Source: Pseudovibrio japonicus (GTDB lineage Bacteria; Pseudomonadota; Alphaproteobacteria; Rhizobiales; Stappiaceae). From it: DNA of 64,000 bases. The notes under the pieces were generated by a model. The model worked only from the letters and a program-made list of their open reading frames with translations, was not told the origin of the DNA and ran no database searches. This document shows, piece by piece, positions 27,838 through 37,024 of the stretch (the stretch's first letter is position 1; each line of letters opens with the position of its first letter). The translations under genes were made by a program, and so were the position numbers. The DNA is taken from NCBI RefSeq assembly GCF_014651595.1, contig NZ_BMXE01000002.1, positions 124,001-188,000 on the forward strand, in the 5' to 3' direction.

Positions 27838-28490
27838 ATGCCCCCCGCACGCGTGCGGTTTTAATCAACTGATGACAATAATCGCGGTTTGTCACATGCA
27901 GTCCACTTTGGCGCCTGCCGTCCCCAAGCACCTGCATGGAACATGCACAAATCACATTGGCATAATGTTGGCTGGCGAAGGTTTATCGATCCTTAAACCT
28001 GTCATAAAATACGGCTTAAAACCCCGCTACATAAGTATTTCAACGTACCAATTGGATCGTATTCCTAAGCCTTGTGTCGCGATGGCAGCAAGAATCACTT
28101 CAGCAGATGAGCAGGCATTCAAAAGTGAACCTCATCATCATGATAGAATCTGGCTACACACCCTCTCTCTTAACGCAGCAATTAGACCAATACTTTTGTA
28201 TAAGTAACGAGGTTCAAAAGCATTGCAGCGAATATACGAGTAATCGATGAGATGCTGAGTTATAGGTCCATGAAAGGGACAAGTTCTCGTAAACAATGTG
28301 ACGCAAGACTACTACACCTTTTACAATCATTCTCCTCGAATACTATGGATATATTACGCTGATTACACACAGTGACCAAAGACGCGATATTGTTCGCACC
28401 TACAATTTAGGCTAGGTTACTTTACCGATGCGGCATCACTAACTTTTTACGGCCAAATAAAGCTAAGAAACGGCCATGAAAGGACATGAA
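27838..28490. other. intergenic region, no gene recognised
   Basis: About 650 bp between the divergent chemoreceptor and SH3-domain genes. A 126-codon frame at 27827-28207 has no domain or protein-like composition. Promoters for both flanking genes are expected here. No strong repeat or hairpin was noted. Confidence 0.4.
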
Positions 28491-28862
28491 ATGCCTAAGT
28501 TGACACATCTACTGTGCGCCCTGTTTGCCGCAGGAGCCTTCATTTTAACTCCCGTCTCGTCACAGGCTCTTGTCAAGATCATGACGGAAGCAAATACCTC
28601 TGATCAGTACTGGCTCAACATGCGTATGGGCCCCTCTACTGACTACGATGTGATTAGGGTTTTAGAGCCTGATTCCATTATAATGGTCAGATCCTGTCAA
28701 AGCGACTGGAGATGGTGCCTCGTGTCGTACCATGGTATCCAAGGATACGTGAGTGCACGATACATTCATAGAAATGGAATCGACGTAAACACAGGTACTT
28801 ATGCTGATATGATACCTATCAATGATTCTGTAGAGTATCATGAGGCGTACTACCTGCGCTAA
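28491..28862 (+). CDS. secreted bacterial SH3-domain protein
   Basis: A 123-residue protein with a signal peptide (MPKLTHLLCALFAAGAFILT, cleavage probably after SSQA). A single bacterial SH3 domain follows: LNMRMGPSTDYDVIRVL is the typical opening strand and RT-loop equivalent, and GIQGYVSARYIH is the closing strand. Such domains bind peptidoglycan or mediate envelope contacts. Two cysteines (CQSDWRWC) could form a disulfide in the periplasm. The ATG at 28491 is preferred because AAGGA lies just upstream. It has no functional neighbour. Confidence 0.85.
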   Translation: MPKLTHLLCALFAAGAFILTPVSSQALVKIMTEANTSDQYWLNMRMGPSTDYDVIRVLEPDSIIMVRSCQSDWRWCLVSYHGIQGYVSARYIHRNGIDVNTGTYADMIPINDSVEYHEAYYLR

Positions 28863-29383
28863 TGACTGATAGTTTCTGAGCCGTTCGATGCGAAGTTGGA
28901 CGGCTCAGAAAGCTGAGCAATACTCTCCTGTTTCTTTTGGCCACGCATACCAACATCTGAGTTCAATCTACTTATTCTTCTGCTACATGGATAATTGCTT
29001 GGTTGCCTGGCTTTTGCGATACCCACCTGAGCTTTTCCTCGACTTTGGCGCATTCAGCTCAACGGCCACCTAATCTACTGAAAATGGCTTCGACTTCATC
29101 TACGCAGCCCCACAATCTCGCCATGCGCATTTCTGATAATATGATGAGATTCTGCGTTGACATTCCAGAATGTCTGCGTATATTCCAGCAGCTCAAAAAA
29201 TTGCGGGATACCCGCTTTTCCGCGCTGTCCGAGGCAAGACATCGAAACCGCCTTCTGGTTTTTCCAGAGTTTGCGGTCGACTTCCCAAAAACGGGACGTT
29301 CCTAGAGCATAAAGGAAACGGTCGCCAAAGTTCGCAGGTTACTGCGACGCCAAAGGGTGCGCTAAGATAAGAAGGACATGCGC
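28863..29383 (+). other. upstream region of rplU
   Basis: About 520 bp with no supported gene. It should contain the rplU-rpmA promoter and leader. No ribosomal-protein autoregulatory structure could be assigned by eye. Confidence 0.4.
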
Positions 29384-29959
29384 ATGTTCGCAGTCATTAA
29401 AACAGGTGGCAAACAGTACACTGTTGCTGCTGACGATCTTCTGAAGATCGAAAAAGTTTCTGCCGAAGCTGGTGAGACCGTCGTATTTGACGAAGTTCTG
29501 ATGGTTGGTTCCGATGCGGATACCACTATCGGTGCACCAACTGTTGAAGGCGCTTCTGTAACTGCAGAAGTTGTTGAGCAGGGTCGTGATCGCAAGATCA
29601 TCATCTTCAAAAAGCGTCGTCGTCAGAACTCACGTCGCCGCAACGGTCACCGTCAGGCTTTCACAACCGTGAAAATCACTGACATCCTGACCGGTGGTGC
29701 GAAGCCAGCTAAAAAAGCTGCGGCTCCTAAGAAAGCTGCTGCTGCACCAGCTGCTGAAGGTTCCGACGATCTGAAAAAATTGCAGGGTCTTGGCCCAGCA
29801 ATTGAGAAAAAGCTGAATGCTGCAGGTATCTCTACCTACGCACAGATTGCAGCTCTTTCTGCTGAAGACATCGCCCGCGTTGAAGAAGAGCAAGGCATCA
29901 AAGGCCGCTTCGAACGCGATAACTGGGTTGAACAGGCTAAGGAACTGGCAGCGAAGTAA
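29384..29959 (+). CDS. rplU: 50S ribosomal protein L21 with C-terminal helical extension
   Basis: Residues 1-102 are ribosomal protein L21 ([20 protein letters not shown] through the basic [19 protein letters not shown]-binding loop and FTTVKITDI). An Ala/Lys-rich linker ([14 protein letters not shown]) then leads to about 60 residues resembling a helix-hairpin-helix fold ([20 protein letters not shown]). E. coli L21 lacks this extension; it is common in Rhizobiales. The ATG at 29384 is chosen because GAAGGA lies 7-8 bases upstream, whereas the earlier ATG at 29378 would be too close. It is followed 46 bp later by rpmA, the standard pair of the large subunit. Confidence 0.96.
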   Translation: MFAVIKTGGKQYTVAADDLLKIEKVSAEAGETVVFDEVLMVGSDADTTIGAPTVEGASVTAEVVEQGRDRKIIIFKKRRRQNSRRRNGHRQAFTTVKITDILTGGAKPAKKAAAPKKAAAAPAAEGSDDLKKLQGLGPAIEKKLNAAGISTYAQIAALSAEDIARVEEEQGIKGRFERDNWVEQAKELAAK

Positions 29960-30005
29960 TTCGCGCAAGTTACTGTCCTAGAGATTAAACGAGGAGTACT
30001 TCGTT

Positions 30006-30275
30006 ATGGCTCATAAAAAAGCTGGCGGTTCATCCCGCAACGGTCGCGACTCAGCTGGTCGTCGCCTTGGTATCAAAAAGTTCGGCGGTGAAGCTGTAAT
30101 TCCTGGCAACATTATTGCACGTCAGCGTGGCACTAAGTGGCATCCTGGCGCAGGCGTTGGCATGGGTAAAGATCACACCATTTTTGCGACCGTTGAAGGC
30201 AAAGTTGCATTCGAAGAGAAACGCAACGGCCGAACATTTATCAACGTGATGCCGGTGGCGCTAGCCGCCGAGTAA
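30006..30275 (+). CDS. rpmA: 50S ribosomal protein L27
   Basis: An 89-residue L27, the usual length. It begins [20 protein letters not shown], the N-terminal tail that reaches the peptidyl-transferase centre, with no leader peptide as found in Firmicutes. [20 protein letters not shown] follows. AACGAGGAG lies 6-10 bases before the start. It is co-transcribed with rplU and ends before a strong terminator. Confidence 0.98.
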   Translation: MAHKKAGGSSRNGRDSAGRRLGIKKFGGEAVIPGNIIARQRGTKWHPGAGVGMGKDHTIFATVEGKVAFEEKRNGRTFINVMPVALAAE

Positions 30276-30362
30276 CGCTGACGTGATATTCCAAATCGTC
30301 GGCGTCTCATCAGACCCCGACGGATTTAGGAAAATCCGGTCAAGATCATTAAGATCAGGATA

Positions 30363-30395
30363 AGGGGAAGATGGGACGCCATCCTCCCCTTTTTC
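30363..30395 (+). terminator. intrinsic terminator after rpmA
   Basis: The stem AGGGG-AA-GATGG pairs with CCATC-CT-CCCCT across the loop GACG and is followed by TTTTC. A second hairpin at 30297-30323 (CGTCGG...CCGACGG) precedes it. The terminator overlaps the earliest possible start of the next gene, arguing for the later start used here. Confidence 0.8.
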
Positions 30396-30436
30396 TTTGC
30401 CCTGTGGGGACGGGCAGCAAGACCGGAGTAAAGACC

Positions 30437-31042
30437 ATGGTAGTTGAATACGAAGAGATCCCAGAAGAAAGCAGTTGCTTTGCGGCCGGGTCGCCGCAGG
30501 ACACCGCGCGTCTCGTCATCGACCGAGCGCGCAAGGATGATGTGGCCGACATCCTGTTTTTGGCCAACAACCGTCGGATCGCTGAGAAGCTGACGAACAT
30601 GCCGCATCCCTTTACGCGTGAAGACGCTAAAGCGCTGGTGAAACGGTGTGAAGTTCAGTTCCCTAATCAGGCGACGTTCGCGATCCGCATGATGAACACT
30701 GGCCGCATTATTGGCGCTATCGGGTTCAATCCGCTTACTGAGGACTTTGGTGCAGTGCATCTGGGTTACTGGGTGGGCGAGCCATTCTGGAACCAGGGAT
30801 ATGCGACAGAAGCTGTTCAGTCTGTTATTGAATTCGCGTTCTCCAACGGCGTTAAGGAGCTCTCCGCTTCTTGCCGTGTGAGCAACCCTGCCTCGCACCG
30901 TGTTCTGACGAAGTGCGGCTTCAAGCAGGACGGAACGACAAAGCTGCATTCTCTCGGCGCAAAGGCCGTGGTGGATGCGACACGCTTTACACTAACCCGC
31001 GCCCAATGGATCGCAAATATGCGATGGGGTTACGCTGGTTAA
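30437..31042 (+). CDS. GNAT acetyltransferase, RimJ/RimL type (array member 1)
   Basis: A 201-residue GNAT protein. RARKDDVADILFLANNRRI opens the fold, and the acetyl-CoA loop lies in GYWVGEPFWNQGYATEA (motif A, Q-x-G-x-A form). ASCRVSNPASHRVLTKCGF is motif B. The start at 30437 has GGAG nine bases upstream; the longer frame to 30371 would overlap the terminator. One such gene between rpmA and obgE is common in related bacteria, so this may be the ancestral member; it is also the most different from the others. The substrate is unknown. Candidates are protein N termini, antibiotics or amino acids. Confidence 0.88.
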   Translation: MVVEYEEIPEESSCFAAGSPQDTARLVIDRARKDDVADILFLANNRRIAEKLTNMPHPFTREDAKALVKRCEVQFPNQATFAIRMMNTGRIIGAIGFNPLTEDFGAVHLGYWVGEPFWNQGYATEAVQSVIEFAFSNGVKELSASCRVSNPASHRVLTKCGFKQDGTTKLHSLGAKAVVDATRFTLTRAQWIANMRWGYAG

Positions 31043-31272
31043 GTGATGCCAGATGAGCAGGTTGCAATTATTGCGACCTGCATTTGGCAGCGTGATTGTT
31101 GTTTGGCTGTATCTGCCTGTCATCAACCACAGAAACCAGCGATCGCGTATGTGATCCTAATGCATTCTTCCTGTCTGCATTTGGGCATCGGGGCGTGCTG
31201 CGTTTCTCCCTCACTTATCCATTTCAACTAGCAACTAGAGAACTATGCGTTTGATTTACAAGGTCTTTTATA

Positions 31273-31863
31273 ATGTTGACTACAACTATAGATACCCAAA
31301 GTCTGCGACTGCGCCCATTCCAATCTAACGATCTTGCCCGGTTTTGGGAGATCGGGCATTCCAGCTACGAAGTTGCACGCTGGCTCACCGGCTTGACGTG
31401 GCCTCCAGTAATGACGGAAGCCAAAGCCTTTATTGAACAAGCTAGCGCGGCAAATCCGAAAACGGACTCCTTTCCGTTTGCAATCGACCATAACGGCCAA
31501 TTGATTGGCGGTGTCGAAGTTCAAAAACCCGGTGATCTCAATGAGTTCCCGGAGCTACCAACCATCAGCTACTGGCTGAGCGAAGCTGCTCAGGGTCATG
31601 GCTACATGATTGAAGCATGTGTTGCTGCGCTGCATTGGGGCTTTGCGCGCGCCGCATGTGACTCGTTCGCCGCTCGTGTATTTGCGACGAACTATTCGTC
31701 TCAAAAACTTCTGAAGAAGCTAGGCTTTGAGGCTGCTGGCGTTTGCCTTCGGTACTCGAAACCTCTGCAACAAGACGTTGAGAATATCATCATGCATCTG
31801 CCGCGGGATCGGTTTGAAGCATTGCACGGTGATGCCGATATAATGATGGGAGGTGCTGTCTAA
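31273..31863 (+). CDS. GNAT acetyltransferase, RimJ/RimL type (array member 2)
   Basis: A 196-residue GNAT protein starting with TIDTQSLRLRPFQSNDLARF. Motif A is YWLSEAAQGHGYMIEACVAA, with the QGHGY acetyl-CoA loop, and motif B is ATNYSSQKLLKKLGFEAAGV. The stop overlaps the next start as TAATG. Its last third is almost identical in DNA to that of member 3, while the first two thirds are clearly diverged. It is the first gene of the tightly packed part of the array. Confidence 0.9.
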   Translation: MLTTTIDTQSLRLRPFQSNDLARFWEIGHSSYEVARWLTGLTWPPVMTEAKAFIEQASAANPKTDSFPFAIDHNGQLIGGVEVQKPGDLNEFPELPTISYWLSEAAQGHGYMIEACVAALHWGFARAACDSFAARVFATNYSSQKLLKKLGFEAAGVCLRYSKPLQQDVENIIMHLPRDRFEALHGDADIMMGGAV

Positions 31864-32453
31864 TGTTTCCTATTGTCATATCAACTAAACGCTTAAAGCT
31901 TCGCCCCTCTCAAGAGAGCGATTTTGACCGTGCATGGCCCAACTTTGCTCAGAATTTCGAAATTGTTCGTTGGCTTACAGACATGCCGTGGCCACCCAAC
32001 AAAGAAGCGACTTATGCATCATTCGTATCTGCTTTATCCATCAACCCTGAAGAAGGGCCATACCCGTTTGCGATTGAATATGATGGTCAACTGATTGGGT
32101 GCGTTGAGATCCAAAAGCGAGGCGATCTCGATGAGTTTCCTGATGTGCCATCCATCGGATACTGGATGATTGAGGATGCTCAGGGACACGGTTTCATGTT
32201 GGAGGCATGTGTCGCCGCCCTACATTGGGGCTTTGCGAAAGAAACTTGCTATGCCTTCGCCACACGGGTCATGCAAGACAACCACGCCTCTTTGAACCTA
32301 TTGAAAAAACTAGGCTTTGAGGCTGCTGGCGTTTGCCTTCGGTACTCGAAACCTCTGCAACAAGACGTAGTGAACATCATCATGCATCTGCCGCGGGATC
32401 GGTTTGAGGCACTACATGGTGATGCGGACATTAAAATGGGAGCAGCCTTATGA
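31863..32453 (+). CDS. GNAT acetyltransferase, RimJ/RimL type (array member 3)
   Basis: A 196-residue GNAT protein, closest sibling of member 2 (same length, shared FPFAI/YPFAI and C-terminal RYSKPLQQDV blocks). Motif A is GYWMIEDAQGHGFMLEACVA and motif B is QDNHASLNLLKKLGFEAAGV. It is coupled to member 2 by TAATG and to member 4 by ATGA. Sequence similarity points to tandem duplication followed by divergence, with the 3' ends later homogenised. Confidence 0.9.
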   Translation: MFPIVISTKRLKLRPSQESDFDRAWPNFAQNFEIVRWLTDMPWPPNKEATYASFVSALSINPEEGPYPFAIEYDGQLIGCVEIQKRGDLDEFPDVPSIGYWMIEDAQGHGFMLEACVAALHWGFAKETCYAFATRVMQDNHASLNLLKKLGFEAAGVCLRYSKPLQQDVVNIIMHLPRDRFEALHGDADIKMGAAL

Positions 32454-33016
32454 CGACTTTTCCTCGCTTGAGAACAGCCAGCCTGACACTGCGGGAGTGG
32501 AAAGAAACGGATGCGCTTCGCGTTCAGAAAATCTTGAACAATCAAAATGTTACACGCATGTTGTCCGGCTCTCCGTATCCCTACACCCTCGCACATGCTG
32601 AGGTCTTTCTGCAAAACCGTGTACCCGATGATCTTGGTCGGGCCATACATTGGGCTATTGAACTCCAGGGCGAGGTGGTTGGCGGCATTGGAGCTCGTCC
32701 GCTCCATGAAACACCCATTATGGGATGGTGGCTTAGCGAAGACCATTGGCGAAAAGGCATTATGTATGAAGCCGCTAGGGAAGCGCTGAGCTACCTACTG
32801 CTTGAGCGCGAGCTACCAAAAGTATTCGCAGATGCCTTTAGTGATAACACTGGCTCTTTGAGGCTGGTCCGTAAACTTGGCTTTGTCCATACTGGGAAGA
32901 ATGAGGGCAGCAGTCGGGCACGCCCTGACGGCAATTACCCAACAGAAGAGTTCCTCATATCCCCTCTTGATTTTATCGAAGCCCAGCAGGCCAGAGAGCA
33001 GGAGTTGGCCCAATGA
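32450..33016 (+). CDS. GNAT acetyltransferase, RimJ/RimL type (array member 4)
   Basis: A 188-residue GNAT protein with the family start PRLRTASLTLREWKETDALR. Motif A is GWWLSEDHWRKGIMYEAARE and motif B is SDNTGSLRLVRKLGFVHTGK. It overlaps member 3 and member 5 by ATGA, implying coupled translation. It keeps the acetyl-CoA loop (W-R-K-G), so it seems functional. Confidence 0.9.
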   Translation: MTTFPRLRTASLTLREWKETDALRVQKILNNQNVTRMLSGSPYPYTLAHAEVFLQNRVPDDLGRAIHWAIELQGEVVGGIGARPLHETPIMGWWLSEDHWRKGIMYEAAREALSYLLLERELPKVFADAFSDNTGSLRLVRKLGFVHTGKNEGSSRARPDGNYPTEEFLISPLDFIEAQQAREQELAQ

Positions 33017-33573
33017 TCTTTCCGGAATTACAAACCAACCGGTTGATTTTAAGAGCAATTCAGCCAGACGACTATACTCGGCTTAGGTTCCTGTTCTCCG
33101 ACTTTGATGTGGCACGGATGACCGCCAGTTTTCCGCATCCAATCACCGACGACTGGGCTAGGGAGTTCGTTACTCGCAGTCATTCCAATGACCTGAAAAC
33201 GGATGTGGTTTGGGCGATTGATAATGGAACCGGGTTTATCGGGTCTATTGGAGCACACGGGATTGGTGAATCTGCTTCACTTGGTTACGCGCTCGGCAAG
33301 TACTATTGGCGCCGGGGTTACATGACCGAGGCGATCGGAGCCGTTGTAAATTATCTGAATACAGAGCGTTGCGTTGAAAACGTCGATGCTTGCGTTTTTT
33401 TGGATAATTTTGCGTCGTTACGTGTTCTTTCGAAGAATGGCTTCGTTCCAACTTCTGTTGGCACCCACGCCTGTGCTTCGAGAGGCGCCGATGATCTCGA
33501 CGTGCAAAACTTCGAACTCAAACTGGCTCAGCCCGTAGAGCAACCACAACTTGCAGTCGCGGGGATAAGATAG
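33013..33573 (+). CDS. GNAT acetyltransferase, RimJ/RimL type (array member 5)
   Basis: A 186-residue GNAT protein beginning PELQTNRLILRAIQPDDYTR. Motif A is GYALGKYYWRRGYMTEAIGA and motif B is LDNFASLRVLSKNGFVPTSV. It overlaps member 4 by ATGA and is one base from member 6. No frame damage is seen. Confidence 0.9.
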   Translation: MIFPELQTNRLILRAIQPDDYTRLRFLFSDFDVARMTASFPHPITDDWAREFVTRSHSNDLKTDVVWAIDNGTGFIGSIGAHGIGESASLGYALGKYYWRRGYMTEAIGAVVNYLNTERCVENVDACVFLDNFASLRVLSKNGFVPTSVGTHACASRGADDLDVQNFELKLAQPVEQPQLAVAGIR

Positions 33574-33574
33574 G

Positions 33575-34132
33575 ATGACTTTTCCCGAGTTAAAAACAGA
33601 CCGTCTGCGATTGCGTATGATCGAACATGGTGATCTGGATCGGCTCGTACAGCTGGCAAACTCTTATGAGGTGGCGGGCATGCTTTCTGGTATGCCCTAC
33701 CCATTCACCGAAGAGTACGGTCAGTTCTATATCAATCGCGGTCGGAACAATGATCCAGACAAGGTGGTGTTGTGGGCGGTTGATGATGGTAGCGGTCTGA
33801 TCGGCTGTATCTGGGCGCGCTTTGAAGATGACCAAGGCTGGACCGGATACTGGCTGGGTGAGGCTTACTGGGGACGCGGTTATATGACTGAGGCCCTTCG
33901 GACAGTGCTGCGTTTTGGGTTTGAAAAGCGGTCTATCGTCAGTTTTGAAGCTGGTGTCTTTAGGGACAATCCTGCTTCCGCCCGATTGCTCGATAAAATG
34001 GGCTTTAGCGAAGTTGGTGAAGAAACAATCCCCTCCAACGGACGGGGTGGTACGATGGTTCCTCATGTTCGGCTTGCATTGCCCAAAGCCGAGTTTGTAG
34101 ACCTTGCCAAAGCAGAAGGTTGCCCGCCATGA
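33575..34132 (+). CDS. GNAT acetyltransferase, RimJ/RimL type (array member 6)
   Basis: A 185-residue GNAT protein starting FPELKTDRLRLRMIEHGDLD. Motif A is GYWLGEAYWGRGYMTEALRT and motif B is RDNPASARLLDKMGFSEVGE. It overlaps member 7 by ATGA. The shared MLSGMPYPFT near residue 35 recurs in several members and marks the common substrate-side loop. Confidence 0.9.
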   Translation: MTFPELKTDRLRLRMIEHGDLDRLVQLANSYEVAGMLSGMPYPFTEEYGQFYINRGRNNDPDKVVLWAVDDGSGLIGCIWARFEDDQGWTGYWLGEAYWGRGYMTEALRTVLRFGFEKRSIVSFEAGVFRDNPASARLLDKMGFSEVGEETIPSNGRGGTMVPHVRLALPKAEFVDLAKAEGCPP

Positions 34133-34689
34133 CGATCCAAATGACCTTTCCCGTTTTGCGCAGTGAGCGGCTTGTACTGAGGGAGATGCGGGACGGGGAC
34201 CTTGAAAAACTCTGTGCCTATTTGGGGGACTTTGAGGTCTCCAAATCACTAAGCACTCAACCGTTCCCGTTTTCAGAAACGGACGGGCGGGCATACATCA
34301 AGCAGGCCCTTGAGAATGACACAGCCGAGAATGTGACGTGGACAATCGAGCTTGATGGCCAGCTCTGCGGTACTTTCAAAGTCAAAGACCTGCAAGGGGC
34401 TGTTTATATCGGGTACTGGCTTGGGCAAGAGCACTGGGGCAGTGGCCTAATGAGCGAAGCTTTGAGAGCGGTTCTTTTTTACCTCTTTGAAGACCGGCAG
34501 ATATCTGTGGTGCATGGTGGAGTGTTTAAGGAGAATCCGGCCTCTTTGAATGTATTGACCAAGCTTGGCTTCACGGTCACCGGCGAAGGCACACGCGTTT
34601 GCCGTGCGCGAGACAATATTCAACTGGAGGAGTTTCAGCTTCAGTTGACCCGCGCTGACTTTCTTCGGCTGAACCGCCAAGACAATTGA
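34129..34689 (+). CDS. GNAT acetyltransferase, RimJ/RimL type (array member 7)
   Basis: A 186-residue GNAT protein. The ATG at 34129 overlaps the upstream stop as ATGA and has AGAAGG eight bases before it; a TTG at 34120 is less likely. It starts FPVLRSERLVLREMRDGDLE. Motif A is GYWLGQEHWGSGLMSEALRA and motif B is KENPASLNVLTKLGFTVTGE. It is the last member of the six-gene overlapping run. Confidence 0.9.
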   Translation: MTIQMTFPVLRSERLVLREMRDGDLEKLCAYLGDFEVSKSLSTQPFPFSETDGRAYIKQALENDTAENVTWTIELDGQLCGTFKVKDLQGAVYIGYWLGQEHWGSGLMSEALRAVLFYLFEDRQISVVHGGVFKENPASLNVLTKLGFTVTGEGTRVCRARDNIQLEEFQLQLTRADFLRLNRQDN

Positions 34690-34704
34690 TTAAGAGTATT
34701 CAAG

Positions 34705-35250
34705 ATGTTTCCTGAATTGAAAACCAAAAGTCTAACTCTGCGCCAGTTCAAGCACACGGATCTGGAACCGCTATGCTCGCACATCAATAATTTCGCGGTC
34801 AGTAAAATGCTTGCCGAAGTTCCCCACCCCTACACCAAAGAGGACGGGGCATGGTGGATTGACTTTTGCCAGAAGACGCCTCTTTCCGAAAAGATTGCGT
34901 GGGTGATTGAAACGCCCGCCGGTTTCTCGGGCGCGATCACACTGATGAAGCTCAATAGTGACAAACCAATACTGGGGTACTGGCTTGCGGAGCATCTGTG
35001 GGGCAAGGGCTACGTGAGTGAGGCGGCGGAGGCTGTGGTCAGCTATGGCTTCAAAACGCTTGGCCTTCCAGTGATTTATTCATCAGCCCTTGAGGAGAAT
35101 ACCGCCAGCTTGCGCATTCTTGGCAAGCTCGGTTTTCGAAAGCCCGTCAAAGGCTTTGCGACGCCACGGTCCCGCGGCGGTGAGAGTCTTGCAGATATCT
35201 CTGTAAGCTTGACGCAGGAGCAATGGGCGACCCGGCTTGCGGAGGCTTGA
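34705..35250 (+). CDS. GNAT acetyltransferase, RimJ/RimL type (array member 8)
   Basis: A 181-residue GNAT protein, 15 bp after member 7. It starts MFPELKTKSLTLRQFKHTDL. Motif A is GYWLAEHLWGKGYVSEAAEA and motif B is EENTASLRILGKLGFRKPVK. It groups with members 9 and 10 by its length, the shared DGAWW/DGEWW motif near residue 50 and the C-terminal ending (TQEQWATRLAEA). Confidence 0.9.
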   Translation: MFPELKTKSLTLRQFKHTDLEPLCSHINNFAVSKMLAEVPHPYTKEDGAWWIDFCQKTPLSEKIAWVIETPAGFSGAITLMKLNSDKPILGYWLAEHLWGKGYVSEAAEAVVSYGFKTLGLPVIYSSALEENTASLRILGKLGFRKPVKGFATPRSRGGESLADISVSLTQEQWATRLAEA

Positions 35251-35337
35251 CCGCAGGTCTTTCGGAGGATCTATTATTTTCCGGAGTGTTTGTGATCTGA
35301 GGCAAGGCACTCCAAAACCAATGGAATTGGACTAACA

Positions 35338-35886
35338 ATGTTTCCTAAGCTCACTACAAATCGTCTCGTGCTGCGCGAGTTTCAGCAGGATGATCTGGAA
35401 CCAATCTGCACTCACATCAACAACTATGACGTGAGTAAAATGCTGACCGTGGTTCCCTACCCTTACTCCAAAGCAGATGGCGAATGGTGGCTAAACCACA
35501 TTTTTGAAACGCCGCTAAGTGAAGCGACCAACTGGGCGATTGAATCTGAAGGTGTCTTCGCAGGCGCCATTGGCATCCGTATCCCGGAAGATGGGCACCC
35601 ACGCATTGGATATTGGCTGGGAGAGCCGTTCTGGGGCAAAGGTTATATGAGTGAGGCGGCAGAAGCGGTGGTCAATTACTGCTTCGAGACACTGGGGGCC
35701 ACCAAGGTGACGTCTGGCGCATTTGAGGAAAATGACGGTTCGCTAAATGTGCTGGCGAAAAACGGGTTCCAGACAGTGGGCTCCCGGCCAGAGAAAAGCC
35801 GCGCTCGCAAGGAGCAAGATGTCACTTTGATTGAAGTGGAGCTGACCCGCGACCTGTGGGAAGCCATGCGCGCAGTGGCTGTTTGA
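35338..35886 (+). CDS. GNAT acetyltransferase, RimJ/RimL type (array member 9)
   Basis: A 182-residue GNAT protein. It starts MFPKLTTNRLVLREFQQDDL. Motif A is GYWLGEPFWGKGYMSEAAEA and motif B is EENDGSLNVLAKNGFQTVGS. It is the last member before a shared terminator and the opposing cold-shock gene. It is close to member 8 in the whole N-terminal half (LEPICTHINNYDVSKML against LEPLCSHINNFAVSKML). Confidence 0.9.
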   Translation: MFPKLTTNRLVLREFQQDDLEPICTHINNYDVSKMLTVVPYPYSKADGEWWLNHIFETPLSEATNWAIESEGVFAGAIGIRIPEDGHPRIGYWLGEPFWGKGYMSEAAEAVVNYCFETLGATKVTSGAFEENDGSLNVLAKNGFQTVGSRPEKSRARKEQDVTLIEVELTRDLWEAMRAVAV

Positions 35887-35900
35887 GAATTTTGGACAAA

Positions 35901-35928
35901 AAAAAGAGCGCATCGCTGCGCTCTTTTT
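35901..35928. terminator. bidirectional terminator between GNAT 9 and cold-shock gene
   Basis: A 12-bp stem, AAAAAGAGCGCA with TGCGCTCTTTTT, around loop TCGC. The A and T runs in the stem let it serve both converging genes. Confidence 0.9.
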
Positions 35929-35945
35929 CACTGAAACAGCTCGAA

Positions 35946-36152
35946 TTAAACGGTTTCGAGGTTTACAGCGCTCTGACGGCCATCACGACCAGCTTCCAGT
36001 TCGTAAGTTACTTCCTGGCCATCAGCCAGAGTAGACAGACCGGAGCGCTCTACTGCAGAGATGTGAACAAATACGTCTTTGCTTCCATCTTCAGGTGCAA
36101 TAAAACCGAAACCTTTAGTGCTGTTAAACCATTTCACGGTGCCTTTAGCCAT
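35946..36152 (-). CDS. CspA-family cold-shock protein
   Basis: A 68-residue single cold-shock domain. [20 protein letters not shown] holds RNP1 (KGFGFI) and [13 protein letters not shown] holds RNP2 (VFVHI). The protein binds single-stranded RNA/DNA and acts as an RNA chaperone. It lies opposite to the GNAT genes, between array members 9 and 10. About 190 bp of untranslated DNA upstream may form the long leader usual for cold-shock mRNAs. Confidence 0.96.
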   Translation of the reverse strand: MAKGTVKWFNSTKGFGFIAPEDGSKDVFVHISAVERSGLSTLADGQEVTYELEAGRDGRQSAVNLETV

Positions 36153-37024
36153 CGTGATATCTCCTAGTTAGTGTGCCGCTGCAACATGCAGATAGCTGTG
36201 GGTTGCGTCAAAGCGAAATCGAATGCTCTGACGCCTAAAAAGGAGACAGGGTGTCGATAGTCTTAACGTAAGGACGGAATTCCACATTATCGCGCATAAG
36301 TAAAGGCGCAGCATCCTATTAGAGTGCTGTAGAACGCTTTTTTTTTATTTCCCTGTGGTTTTCCTGAGTCAATTACTAACTTATTCCGTCATCTTTGCAC
36401 AAAACCTGCCAAATTTACGGAAGATGCTATTGCCTATAGTGATTTTCAATTGTGCGGGAATTCGGGCAAAAGCCGCAGTTAAATAATCCTCACTGCGTGA
36501 AAAAATTTCCAAGAATAGGCTCGAAGCGCTTGCAATCAGGTGCGGACCGAGATAGTGACCGCCTCCAAGCTTTTAAAGTTCCTTTCGGATTTTGAAACCT
36601 CCAAGATGCTGTGGCCTGCTGTCCCATCTTCTTTTTTGAAGAGAGATGCAGGTTTCTGTCACCTTCAATCCTCGGTCGCTCTGTGTTTTTCGGGAGATTG
36701 ATGATGGGTCTTGCTCCTCTGTTCTGGCTGGCGCGATCGTTTGTGCGCACCCGCGACTTTCAGCAGATGGCAGGATGGGGTTTTTGAGCAAGGTTGCGGC
36801 AACAGCCTTTTTGCTCCCTCGACCATCGGTGATTCTGGCGCCGCTTGTGCGGCGGCTCAGAGCATTGTGAGTTTCAAGAGATCCCGGAACAAGAAAGCGT
36901 GGTTTAGATAGCACCCAGCGCGTTGCAGACATTAGGACTGGCGGGCTTGACGCTATCTTCGTGTTTAAGAAAAGAGCGCTGGCAACATCGGGCAAGCGTT
37001 CCAAGAAGATAAGAAGAGTTTGTC
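36153..37024. other. intergenic region between csp and GNAT 10
   Basis: About 870 bp. The first 190 bp or so probably hold the cold-shock promoter and leader. The rest (36350-37020) has open frames on both strands, but none resembles a GNAT or any known domain. A relic of further array members was looked for and not seen. The promoter for member 10 must lie here. Confidence 0.4.

Noticed and set aside
30326-30949. 207-codon minus-strand frame opposite the first GNAT gene
   Set aside because: Antisense to a good GNAT gene; not protein-like.
36350-37020. Decayed eleventh GNAT gene before member 10
   Set aside because: No frame on either strand shows acetyl-CoA loop or N-terminal GNAT motifs.
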